34,298 nucleotides of DNA from Olsenella uli. Its GTDB lineage: Bacteria > Actinomycetota > Coriobacteriia > Coriobacteriales > Atopobiaceae. The DNA is taken from contig NZ_CAAKOQ010000013.1 of the NCBI RefSeq assembly GCF_901212675.1, forward strand, positions 1-34,298, given 5' to 3'. Each line of letters opens with the position of its first letter. The first letter of the stretch is position 1. The notes beneath the pieces were generated by a model. It made no database searches. It had not been told where the DNA came from and saw only the letters and a program-made list of their open reading frames with translations. Both the position numbers and the translations under genes were made by a program. Positions 23,361 through 30,860 of this stretch are shown piece after piece.

Positions 23361-23517
23361 GGGGCTCCTTTGCCACGCGGCTCGAAACGACGTTGGTGTA
23401 TTGTCCGCTATCTCTGGGAGGATTTGCCGGAGAGACAGGCGTGTCCCGGATCTTGATCTTTTTCGGGGGCTTTGCCATAATTGGACGCTGCGGAATACGG
23501 ATTGATGGGTGGTTGAG
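23361..23517. promoter_or_regulatory. Divergent R-M control region with GATC sites
   Basis: The region separates restriction and methyltransferase genes. For the methyltransferase, TTGATC (23453-23458) and CATAAT (23476-23481) are 17 nt apart, a good promoter. GATC occurs at 23449-23452 and again at 23455-23458 inside the -35 box. I could not find a convincing promoter for the restriction gene. Confidence 0.55.
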
Positions 23518-24882
23518 ATGGAAGGAACCTACAGACTGGCAGGTACGCTCAAGGTGGCCGAGCTCTTTGCGGGCGTCGGCGGATTTCGCGTCGGGCTTGA
23601 CCATGCCAACGAGGACCTTGGGTCCCCTGCGTTCGAGACCATCTGGGCCAACCAGTGGGAGCCGCCTGGAACTGCGTCCAAGCAATTTGCCTGGCGCTGC
23701 TACGAGTCTCACTTTGGCGAGGGCTCCTGCATCAACGAGGATATCAACAAGGTGCTCGAGCAGGCCGAGGCGGGAGAGCGCGAGATTCCGGACTTCGACC
23801 TGCTCGTCGGCGGCTTTCCCTGCCAGGACTACTCCGTGGCCCGTCCGCTCTCCCAGGCCGAGGGCATCGAGGGTAAGAAGGGCGTGCTGTGGTGGGACAT
23901 CTACCACATGCTGGAGTACAAGCGAGCCCACAACGAGGGCAAGCTGCCTCGCTACGTGCTGCTCGAGAACGTAGACCGCCTGCTCAAGAGTCCCGCATCC
24001 CAGCGCGGGAGAGACTTTGCCATCATCCTGTCCTGCCTCTACAGCCTTGGCTATTCGGCTGAGTGGCGAGTCATCAATGCCGGGGAGTTCGGCATGCCCC
24101 AGCGCCGCCGGCGCGTCTACATCTTTGCCGAGCTTGACGCGCTGGATTGGAACCTCGGGGGTGTCATCCTCTGGAACGGCATCCTTGCGAAGGCCTTCCC
24201 CATGGACTTTGGAGACCTCGACTTCCTGAGCGTTGGTCCCAGCGCCTACGAGACCTCGAGCAGCTTCGGCATCGGCCTCAAGACCTCGCCGTTTCTCACT
24301 GCGGGTGCAATGCAGCGCGGGAGCGTCGTGACGGCCAAGGGGGTGCCCTTCTACCAGGGTCCCCAGGCAACGCTCGGCGAGGTGCTCGTTCCTGATTCCG
24401 AGGTGCCCGAGAGCTTCTTCATCGAGCCCGACAAGTTGGAGGCCTGGGAGTATCTCAAGGGCGCGAAGCGAGAGGAACGTACGGCCAGGACGGGCTACAC
24501 GTACTTCTATAGCGAGGGGGCCATGGCCTTCCCGGACGCGCTCGACAAGCCCTCCCGCACGATTCTCACGGGCGAGGGTGGCAAGGGAGCTTCCCGGTTC
24601 AAGCACGTCGTCAAGACCTCGGACGGCCGTTATCGGCGGCTGATCCCGGACGAGCTCGACAGGCTGCAGTGCTTCCCGCGCGGGTGGACGGCGACGGGCA
24701 TGTCCGACCATCAGCGGGCGTTTTGCATGGGCAACGCGCTCGTCACGGACATTCCGCGGCGCATTGGCGTGGAGTTGGCGAAGCGCGTCTGCACGCAGGG
24801 GCGGAATGTGCCGGAGCATGGCTTTCCGGACGGCCTCCCCACACCCGAGCAGCTTGTCCGCGAGGCGAGGGACGCGCGATAG
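23518..24882 (+). CDS. DNA (cytosine-5) methyltransferase of the Sau3AI-like R-M system
   Basis: A 454-residue C5-methyltransferase that protects the host from the divergently encoded nuclease. Conserved motifs in order: I, ELFAGVGGF (15-23); IV, GGFPCQDYSVA with the catalytic Cys102; VI, LLENVDRLL (Glu150); VIII, FGMPQRRRRVYIF (191-203); IX/X, ELDRLQCFPRGWT followed by QRAFCMGNALVTDIPRRIG. The target-recognition region between VIII and IX (about 210-350) decides specificity; GATC is likely because of the partner. Start: ATG 23518 has GGGTGG 5 nt before it, a weak site; a GTG at 23509 is the alternative. Codon use looks slightly less GC-extreme than in the housekeeping genes, compatible with horizontal gain. 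Confidence 0.92.
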   Translation: MEGTYRLAGTLKVAELFAGVGGFRVGLDHANEDLGSPAFETIWANQWEPPGTASKQFAWRCYESHFGEGSCINEDINKVLEQAEAGEREIPDFDLLVGGFPCQDYSVARPLSQAEGIEGKKGVLWWDIYHMLEYKRAHNEGKLPRYVLLENVDRLLKSPASQRGRDFAIILSCLYSLGYSAEWRVINAGEFGMPQRRRRVYIFAELDALDWNLGGVILWNGILAKAFPMDFGDLDFLSVGPSAYETSSSFGIGLKTSPFLTAGAMQRGSVVTAKGVPFYQGPQATLGEVLVPDSEVPESFFIEPDKLEAWEYLKGAKREERTARTGYTYFYSEGAMAFPDALDKPSRTILTGEGGKGASRFKHVVKTSDGRYRRLIPDELDRLQCFPRGWTATGMSDHQRAFCMGNALVTDIPRRIGVELAKRVCTQGRNVPEHGFPDGLPTPEQLVREARDAR

Positions 24883-25022
24883 CCAGCCCTGTCATCCCGG
24901 CCGGGCCTTCGGGGCGGGATACCGCGGCAGGTCGAGGTTGGACCGGAGCTCCGCGGGGCCACGGCGGGATGAGCCGGCTGGCGCCACCGTCCAAGGCGGG
25001 TGCGGTGCGCATGCATAAGAGA

Positions 25023-25052
25023 ACTCCCTCCGCTATGAGGTGCGGAGGGAGT
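25023..25052 (-). terminator. Hairpin terminator between convergent genes
   Basis: An 11-bp perfect stem, ACTCCCTCCGC with GCGGAGGGAGT (25023-25033/25042-25052, 8-nt loop), followed on the minus strand by TCTCTTATG. It lies 50 nt after the stop of the minus-strand acidic protein and about 140 nt after the methyltransferase, so it can serve both directions. Confidence 0.65.
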
Positions 25053-25102
25053 GTCCCGGGCGTGCTCGTGATGGCCGCGAGGCCCCCGGGGCTTGGGGCC
25101 GG

Positions 25103-26170
25103 CTACCCCTCGATGTCGCCCCCGTCGCCGGGCCCCACGGGGAGGGGCTCGCCTGCCTCGGCGGGCTCGTCGCCCCCGTCCTCGCCGGTGGCGTCCTCCT
25201 CGTCGTCCCAGTCGTCCTCCGGCAGAGGGTAGCGGGCCTCGAAGTCCTCCACGGGCGTCATGCCGTTCAGGATGTCGTGCGGCAGCAGGTTCCACGCGGC
25301 CAGGATGGGCTTGAGCGTGCGCACGAGCTCGTCCTGGTTCATGGCGTCGACGCGGTCCTGGCCCACGATGGAGTCCATGAGCGTCACGGCCGAGCCCTCG
25401 CCGTCCTCCTCGCGAATCATGCGCGTGAGGCCGTCCCAGTCCACCTCGAGCTCGAGGCCGCTCTGCAGCTGCGCGTACTCCTCCTGCGCGGTGCGGAGGC
25501 GCTCGATGCGCTCCTCGCTCGAGAGGGTCGAGAAGCCCGAGGCCACGGTGTCGGCGTCGGAGAGGGGAAGCCTGCCGTAGATGGAGTTGAGGACCTCGCA
25601 GAAGTCTTCATTGTGCTCGCCGTTCTCCTGGCGCATCTCCGCGAGCTCCTCGGGCGTGGGCTCGGCCTTCTGGTAGTCGATGACGCTGCCGGCAAAGAGC
25701 CAGGTGCCGCGGATGCGCATGATGCGCGCGGTGAGCAGGCCGTGGTCGGTGGGGAAGGTGTCCGGGTAGGTGCGGTCCAACACGCGGTAGACGATGCCGT
25801 CGGCGACGTTCTCGAGCGACACCTTGTGCGTGTCCTCGTTGTAGCCGACGACCCTGAATGACGAGGTGAACTGCGAGGTTGCCGCCTGCGCGTAGAGCGA
25901 CAGGACGTTGGTGCCGCAGCCCGCCGGCGGCCAGGTGACGAACTTCTCGAGCGGGGTCTTGCCGCCGTGGATGTCGTAGTCGAACAGCACCCACTCGTAG
26001 AAGAGCGACTGGAAGAAGTGACGGTCGTCGTCATCCTCGACGGTGGTCTCGTCGAGGTCGACCAGCAAGCAGAACTCGTTCCAGGCGGCATCCATGAAGG
26101 CGCGGTTGCTGAGGTAGGGGGCGAGCACGCGCGTAAAGTCCATCTCGTGACGATCGTTTCTGTGGGCCAT
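25103..26170 (-). CDS. Conserved hypothetical protein with acidic tail
   Basis: A 355-residue, probably cytosolic protein with no signal peptide or membrane helix. Seen: an N-terminal FFQSLFYEWVLFDYDIHGGKTPLEKFV, then a beta-rich stretch (SSFRVVGYNEDTHKVSLENVADGIVYRVLD) and TARIMRIRGTWLFAG. This layout is reminiscent of SEC-C/YecA-linked proteins, but no zinc-binding SEC-C motif is visible, so the likeness is weak. A Gln/Glu-rich helical part follows and the last 35 residues are almost all Asp, Glu, Gly and Pro. ATG 26170 has AAGGAGG 5 nt upstream, a strong site; the open frame beyond it to 26311 is Cys/Arg-rich and not coding-like. Function is unknown. It stands alone, in tandem with the CorA gene but 178 bp away. 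Confidence 0.65.
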   Translation of the reverse strand: MAHRNDRHEMDFTRVLAPYLSNRAFMDAAWNEFCLLVDLDETTVEDDDDRHFFQSLFYEWVLFDYDIHGGKTPLEKFVTWPPAGCGTNVLSLYAQAATSQFTSSFRVVGYNEDTHKVSLENVADGIVYRVLDRTYPDTFPTDHGLLTARIMRIRGTWLFAGSVIDYQKAEPTPEELAEMRQENGEHNEDFCEVLNSIYGRLPLSDADTVASGFSTLSSEERIERLRTAQEEYAQLQSGLELEVDWDGLTRMIREEDGEGSAVTLMDSIVGQDRVDAMNQDELVRTLKPILAAWNLLPHDILNGMTPVEDFEARYPLPEDDWDDEEDATGEDGGDEPAEAGEPLPVGPGDGGDIEG

Positions 26171-26348
26171 GAGGGCCTCCTTGGGTTGTGGACACCGCAG
26201 GAGGCGATGCCGCTGGTAGCAGCATCTCACGTAAACGGGACAATAAATAGAGGATATCGCCAGACGGTAGGTTTGACTGACGTGGCAGGGGCGAGGGGCG
26301 ACGCATCTCACGAGCGGCAGAGGTGAGGCGGTGGACGGGAGGCCTGTC

Positions 26349-27812
26349 CTAGAACCAGCCCTTCCTCTTGAACCAGATGACCTCGCCGGTCGCCATGCCC
26401 ACGGCGATGGCGATCATCACGTAGTAGGCGTAGCGGTTGTGGAGCTCCGGCATGTACTCGAAGTTCATGCCGTACCAGCTCGTGAGCAGGGTCAGCGGCA
26501 TGAAGATCGTGGACACGATGGTGAGCACCGTCATGACCTTGTTCTGGCGCACGTCGATCTTGCCCTGGTACATGCTGCGAATCTGCAGCGCGTAGTCGCG
26601 CAGGTTGCGCGAGTCGGCCGCGAGGCGCTCGGTGCGGCTCGAGAGCACGTGGAAGAGCTCGGCGGTCTGCTCGTCGGCGACGTGGGCCGGGCTCGTGGCC
26701 ACCGAGTCGGCCACGTCGGAGAGCTGGCGGTAGAAGCTCTCGAGCACGCGCAGGTCGCTTCTCGTGCGCATCACGAAGTCGGTGAAGTCCTGCGGGATCT
26801 CGTTGACGTCCTCGCTCATGTTGTCCTCGAGGTGGTCGAGGCGGTCCTCCACGTCGATGAGGTAGGCCATGTCGTCGTGGACCACGAGGTCGCACATCTC
26901 GAAGAGCACCGTCGCCGGCGCGTGCTTCGCGAGCATCTGGTTCTCGAGGTAGTAGCCCACGAACCCGGCCGCGTCGGCGTCGTCGCTCACGAGCTCGAGG
27001 TGGCCCCGCTCCAGGTTGAAGGCGATGGCCACGTCGGAGTCGAAGGGCATGCCCGAGGCGATGAGGTTCTCGCGCGGGATGAGCAGCGTGCCGTACACGG
27101 AGTCCTCGAAGGTGCTTGCCGTGCAGTGGTGGATGGAGCGCGCGCTGTGGGCGAGGTGGCGCGCCACGGCCGAGTCGCTCTCGCGGCGCTCGTACTCGTC
27201 GAGCGACAGCAGCTCGACAGTGGGGGCCTCGCTGGGGTGGGCCGCCCGAAGCGCGCCCGACACCGCGTCGAGCACGAAGCGGTCGTTGACGCGCGAGGCC
27301 ACGCGCGCCGTGGGGTGCATGACCGCGCGCTCCCTGATGCCCTCCCAGAAGTCGTCGCGCTCCTCGCGCTTGGCGGCGATGTAGTAGGTGATGGGCACGG
27401 CGATGGAGAACGCGAGGATGACGATGTCGAGCGAGCCGAGCGCTCCCGACGTGACGCGGTCGAAGATCCAGGCGATGGCCGAGAAGCCCGTGAGCAGGAT
27501 GCCGAGCGTCTGGCAGCGGTCCGCGAGCGGCGCCCCGTGGCGCAGGCGCGCCCCCGACCAGCCCGCCCAAATCTGGAGGCCCGCGTTGAGGAGACCCGCG
27601 GCCACGCTGGAGCACATCGCCACCGTGAGCGTCATGACGTCGGTGGGAAGTCCCGTGCGCTGCAGGTTGGGGGCAAACGACGAGATGCCGCCGGCGAGGA
27701 GCCCTGCGGCGAGCGCTACCTCGAGCACGATGCCCACGATGCCCAGCACGACGAGCAGGAAGCTCGTGTACTTGAGCAGCTTGTTGTTGGGTCCCGTCGG
27801 CTCGGTCTGCAT
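26349..27812 (-). CDS. corA: CorA-family divalent cation transporter with extra N-terminal membrane domain
   Basis: A 487-residue membrane protein. The C-terminus is a standard CorA end: a long helix (RLAADSRNLRDYALQIRSMY), VMTVLTIVSTIFMPLTLLTSWYGMNF containing the GMN pore signature, and a last helix with a basic KRKGWF end. The soluble region between (about 150-420) has the CorA funnel pattern, including an acidic MSEDVNEIPQDFTDFV. The unusual part is the first 150 residues: four clear hydrophobic helices at about 16-41, 57-82, 101-118 and 127-146, absent in ordinary CorA, giving six helices in total. Start: ATG 27812 has CAGGGGG 6 nt upstream; an in-frame ATG at 27839 is possible. It is divergent to pepT. 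Mg2+ or Co2+ uptake or efflux is inferred from the family. Confidence 0.85.
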   Translation of the reverse strand: MQTEPTGPNNKLLKYTSFLLVVLGIVGIVLEVALAAGLLAGGISSFAPNLQRTGLPTDVMTLTVAMCSSVAAGLLNAGLQIWAGWSGARLRHGAPLADRCQTLGILLTGFSAIAWIFDRVTSGALGSLDIVILAFSIAVPITYYIAAKREERDDFWEGIRERAVMHPTARVASRVNDRFVLDAVSGALRAAHPSEAPTVELLSLDEYERRESDSAVARHLAHSARSIHHCTASTFEDSVYGTLLIPRENLIASGMPFDSDVAIAFNLERGHLELVSDDADAAGFVGYYLENQMLAKHAPATVLFEMCDLVVHDDMAYLIDVEDRLDHLEDNMSEDVNEIPQDFTDFVMRTRSDLRVLESFYRQLSDVADSVATSPAHVADEQTAELFHVLSSRTERLAADSRNLRDYALQIRSMYQGKIDVRQNKVMTVLTIVSTIFMPLTLLTSWYGMNFEYMPELHNRYAYYVMIAIAVGMATGEVIWFKRKGWF

Positions 27813-27893
27813 GCATTGCCCCCTGTGGCCTCGTGCCATGACGTTTTCCATGGTAGGACATATCGTTAGGCATTTGTTGTCCGCTTGTCGCGG

Positions 27894-27899
27894 TATAGT
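27894..27899 (+). promoter_or_regulatory. Candidate -10 box of pepT
   Basis: TATAGT lies 37 nt before the pepT ATG in the short divergent region; no good -35 box is present at 16-18 nt, so an activator or another sigma contact would be needed. Confidence 0.3.
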
Positions 27900-27935
27900 C
27901 CAACCGTCAGTGAGTACGCGACCGATTGGGGACCC

Positions 27936-29279
27936 ATGCCTTATACGCCCAAGCCGAGCGATGCGCTCGAGCGACTGCTTCGCTACGTCCAGGTTGACAC
28001 GCAGAGCGACCCGCACAACGATGCCGAGACGCCCTCGACCGCCTGCCAGTTCGACCTCGCGAACCTTCTGGCCGACGAGCTGCGCGGCCTGGGACTCGCG
28101 GACGCGTCGGTGAGCGAGCACGCCTACGTCACGGCCTCGCTGCCGGCGAGCGAGGGTGCCGAGGGTCTGCCCGCGCTTGGGCTCATCGCGCACATGGACA
28201 CCGCGCCGGACGCGCCGGCGGCGGGCGTCAAGCCCCACATCGTGCACTACGAGGGCGGTGCGCTCGTGGCGGGCGTCGTGGGCGGCGAGACGGTGGAGAC
28301 CACGCCCGAGCAGTGCCCGGACCTCGCGGGCCTCGTGGGCCAGGACATCGTGGTCACGGACGGCACCACGCTTCTGGGCGCGGATGACAAGGCCGGCGTG
28401 GCCGAGGTCATGGCCCTGCTCGCCCGCCTCGTGGCCAACCCGGGCCTCGCGCACCCCACGCTCAGGGTCGCCTTCGTGCCGGACGAGGAGATCGGCCACG
28501 GCGCGGCCCTGCTCGACCTCGACGCCTTTGGCGCCGAGTGGGCCTACACGGTGGACGGCGAGGCACTCGGGGAGTTCAACTACGAGTGCTTCTCGGCCAG
28601 CCAGGCCACCGTCACGGCGACGGGTGTCATGGTGCACCCGGGCAGCGCCAAGGACGTGATGGTGAACGCCATCACCGTGCTGCGCGAGTTCGACGACCTG
28701 CTGCCCGCGGCCGAGCGCCCCGAGCACACCGAGGGCTACGACGGCTTCTTCCATCCCATCGAGGTCTCGGGCACGGCCGGCAAGGCCAGCGTCACCTACA
28801 TCGTGCGTGACTTCGACGCCGGGAAGTTCGCTCGCCGCGAGGAGGAGCTGCGCGAGGCGGCCGAGTTCCTGAACCGCCGCCACGGCGCGGGGACCGTCTC
28901 CGTGGAGGTGCGCGAGCAGTACCGCAACATGGCCGAGCACCTGCGCGGCCTTGACTTCCTGCGCGATAACGCCTTTGCCGCGATGGAGGCCTGCGGCATG
29001 GACGCGCGCGCGGTGCCCGTGCGCGGCGGCACCGACGGCGCCCAGCTCACGCTGCGCGGTCTTCCCTGCCCCAACCTGCCCACGGGTGGCTACTGCTTCC
29101 ACGGCGTGCACGAGTTCATCCCCGTGCGCTCGCTCGAGGCCATGGTCGACGTGCTCGAGGACCTCGTGGCCCGCTTCGCCGTGCCGCAGCGCAAGGCGGC
29201 GGGGGAGGGCTCGCGGCCGGGGCCGGCGGCGACCCGCCCCGACCCGCCCCTCCCTCAGACGCGCACGTCGAATGGGTAG
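27936..29279 (+). CDS. pepT: Peptidase T (tripeptide aminopeptidase)
   Basis: A 447-residue cytosolic metallopeptidase of the M20B family that frees the N-terminal residue from tripeptides. The two-zinc site is complete: His86 and catalytic Asp88 (LIAHMDTAPD), Asp150 (LGADDKAG), Glu184/Glu185 (VPDEEIGHG), Asp207 (YTVDGEALGE) and a C-terminal His in FHGVHEFIPV (about 389-392). The dimer/lid region carries MVHPGSAKD. It is about 35 residues longer than usual because of a Gly/Arg/Pro-rich tail after FAVPQRKAAG. ATG 27936 has GGGGA just upstream; the longer frame would begin inside the promoter. The HAD phosphatase gene follows after 46 bp and may be co-transcribed. Confidence 0.95.
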   Translation: MPYTPKPSDALERLLRYVQVDTQSDPHNDAETPSTACQFDLANLLADELRGLGLADASVSEHAYVTASLPASEGAEGLPALGLIAHMDTAPDAPAAGVKPHIVHYEGGALVAGVVGGETVETTPEQCPDLAGLVGQDIVVTDGTTLLGADDKAGVAEVMALLARLVANPGLAHPTLRVAFVPDEEIGHGAALLDLDAFGAEWAYTVDGEALGEFNYECFSASQATVTATGVMVHPGSAKDVMVNAITVLREFDDLLPAAERPEHTEGYDGFFHPIEVSGTAGKASVTYIVRDFDAGKFARREEELREAAEFLNRRHGAGTVSVEVREQYRNMAEHLRGLDFLRDNAFAAMEACGMDARAVPVRGGTDGAQLTLRGLPCPNLPTGGYCFHGVHEFIPVRSLEAMVDVLEDLVARFAVPQRKAAGEGSRPGPAATRPDPPLPQTRTSNG

Positions 29280-29325
29280 GATAGCCGCAGCTTGCAGTTC
29301 TTCCCACCCTAGTGAAGGGAATCGC

Positions 29326-30120
29326 ATGATCAAGCTCATTGCCTCTGACATGGACGGCACGCTGCTCGACGAGAACTCGCGCGTGCCCGAGGAGACCTAC
29401 GACCTCGTCCGCAAGCTGCGCGAGCGCGGCGTGCACTTCGCCGCGAGCTCGGGGCGTCGCTACGACACGCTCTGCGAGTTCTTCGAGCCGGTCGTCGACC
29501 AGATGGACTTCGTTGCCTCCAACGGCAGCCAGGTCTACTGCGAGGGCGAGCTCGTCGACCGCGAGGTCTACAGCCACGCCGCGGTGAAGCGCCTCGAGCA
29601 CATCGGCAACATGTTCGACTGCCTGCACCTGGCCCTCTTCGACCGCACCCGCACCTTCCTCATGGACGACGAGGCCATCTACGAGCGCGAGATGGACAAG
29701 GACCTGCCCAACGCCCAGCGCCTGCACCATGCTCCCGGCCCCGAGATCAACATCATCAAGGCATCGTTCTTCTGCGACAACGCCGACTACGTGATGGACA
29801 TGGCCTACGTGCTCGAGCGCGAGCTGGGCGACAAGTTCGTCTTTGCCCCGTCGGGCCGCAAGTGGATTGACGCCATGCAGGTCGGCGTGTCCAAGGCCAC
29901 GGGCGTCAAGCAGGTCATGGACCACTACGACATCGACGCGTCCGAGGTCATGGCCTTTGGCGACGCCATGAACGACTACGAGATCCTGCGCTTTGTGGGC
30001 CACTCGTGCGCCATGGGCAACGGCCGCTACGCCGTGAAGCAGGTGGCCAAGCGCGTGATTGGCACCAACGTGGAGCATGCGGTGCAGGCCGAGATGCGCA
30101 AGGTGCTCGAGACGGCGTAG
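29326..30120 (+). CDS. Cof-type HAD-superfamily phosphatase
   Basis: A 264-residue cytosolic phosphatase of HAD class IIB. Motif I DMDGTLLDE holds the nucleophile Asp8 and acid/base Asp10; motif II ASSGR (about 44-48); motif III Lys in VGVSKATGV; motif IV FGDAMNDYEIL with the Mg-binding Asp pair. The cap domain lies between motifs II and III, as in Cof/YidA proteins that remove phosphate from sugar phosphates, flavin mononucleotide or pyridoxal phosphate. Substrate cannot be assigned. ATG 29326 has AAGGGA 5 nt upstream; the frame stays open far upstream inside pepT but without coding character. Confidence 0.92.
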   Translation: MIKLIASDMDGTLLDENSRVPEETYDLVRKLRERGVHFAASSGRRYDTLCEFFEPVVDQMDFVASNGSQVYCEGELVDREVYSHAAVKRLEHIGNMFDCLHLALFDRTRTFLMDDEAIYEREMDKDLPNAQRLHHAPGPEINIIKASFFCDNADYVMDMAYVLERELGDKFVFAPSGRKWIDAMQVGVSKATGVKQVMDHYDIDASEVMAFGDAMNDYEILRFVGHSCAMGNGRYAVKQVAKRVIGTNVEHAVQAEMRKVLETA

Positions 30121-30180
30121 GCGCTCGCCGCAAGACGGGAGTAGAATCCCGTGCATGCCGAACGGGGAGTAGGAGAGGCC

Positions 30181-30735
30181 ATGGATTCGAAGTATGGGGT
30201 CGCCGCGGGGGCGGCGACGCTCGATGTGGGGCAGTTCGTCCAGAACGAGGGCATCGACGAGGAGGAGCACGAGGTCACGGGTTCCGTCATCCGCCAGTAC
30301 ATCGTCGTCGACCGCTCCCTGGGCATGAGCACCGGCAAGCTTGCAGCGCAGGTGGCGCATGCCAGCGTGGCGGCGCTGCTCGCGGGCACCACGCGCTACG
30401 TCGAGGGCGAGGCCTCCTGCGCGCCCATCGGCCTGGAGTGGGGCGGCAGCCTCGCGCGCACGTCGGTCGACGCGGACGTGCTCGCGGCGTGGGTGCGCCA
30501 GGGCGAGCCCAAGATCGTGCTGGCCGTGGACGGCGAGCGCGCGCTCGCCTCGCTCGTGAGCCGCGCCGAGAGCCGCGGCCTCATGGAGGACATGGACTTC
30601 TTCTGCATCCGCGACGCCTGCAAGACCGAGCTCACGCCGGACGACTCGGGGTCGCGCTGGACCTGCGTGGGCTTTGCCCCCATGGACGTCGAGACCATCG
30701 CCCCCGTGACGGGACAGCTGCCGCTGTACCACTAG
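30181..30735 (+). CDS. Peptidyl-tRNA hydrolase 2 (Pth2) family protein
   Basis: A 184-residue protein. Pth2 cuts peptidyl-tRNA that has dropped off the ribosome, freeing tRNA; it is the archaeal/eukaryotic type, but also occurs in actinobacteria beside bacterial Pth. Seen: MSTGKLAAQVAHASVAA with Lys53 and His60 of the active site (family KxGKxxAQxxHA), a GEPKIVLAVDGE strand, RDACKTELTP (family DAGxTQIxxG, with Gly-Arg replaced) and VGFAPMDVETIAPVTGQLPLY at the end. An N-terminal acidic extension of about 35 residues precedes the domain. ATG 30181 has AGGAGAGG upstream. A TAGAAT about 34 bp upstream may be a -10 box. Two of the usual tail motifs are altered, so activity needs testing. Confidence 0.85.
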   Translation: MDSKYGVAAGAATLDVGQFVQNEGIDEEEHEVTGSVIRQYIVVDRSLGMSTGKLAAQVAHASVAALLAGTTRYVEGEASCAPIGLEWGGSLARTSVDADVLAAWVRQGEPKIVLAVDGERALASLVSRAESRGLMEDMDFFCIRDACKTELTPDDSGSRWTCVGFAPMDVETIAPVTGQLPLYH

Positions 30736-30860
30736 GCCTGGCCTCGCCGTTTGTCGGGAGTTTGCCAAGTTGACCTTGGGCTCGTTTAAGCCCGTGCGAT
30801 TGTGGAATACGATGGCTGGCACTGTTGGGAATCCATCGTCCGCCAATCGCGAGGGACCGC

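Noticed and set aside
24894..24920. Terminator after the methyltransferase gene
   Set aside because: ATCCCG/CGGGAT can pair, but the inner bases do not continue the stem and no U run follows. The hairpin at 25023-25052 is a better candidate.
27813..29360. An N-terminal extension of the CorA gene across pepT
   Set aside because: It is antisense to pepT. The CorA hydrophobic start begins right after ATG 27812 with a good ribosome binding site.
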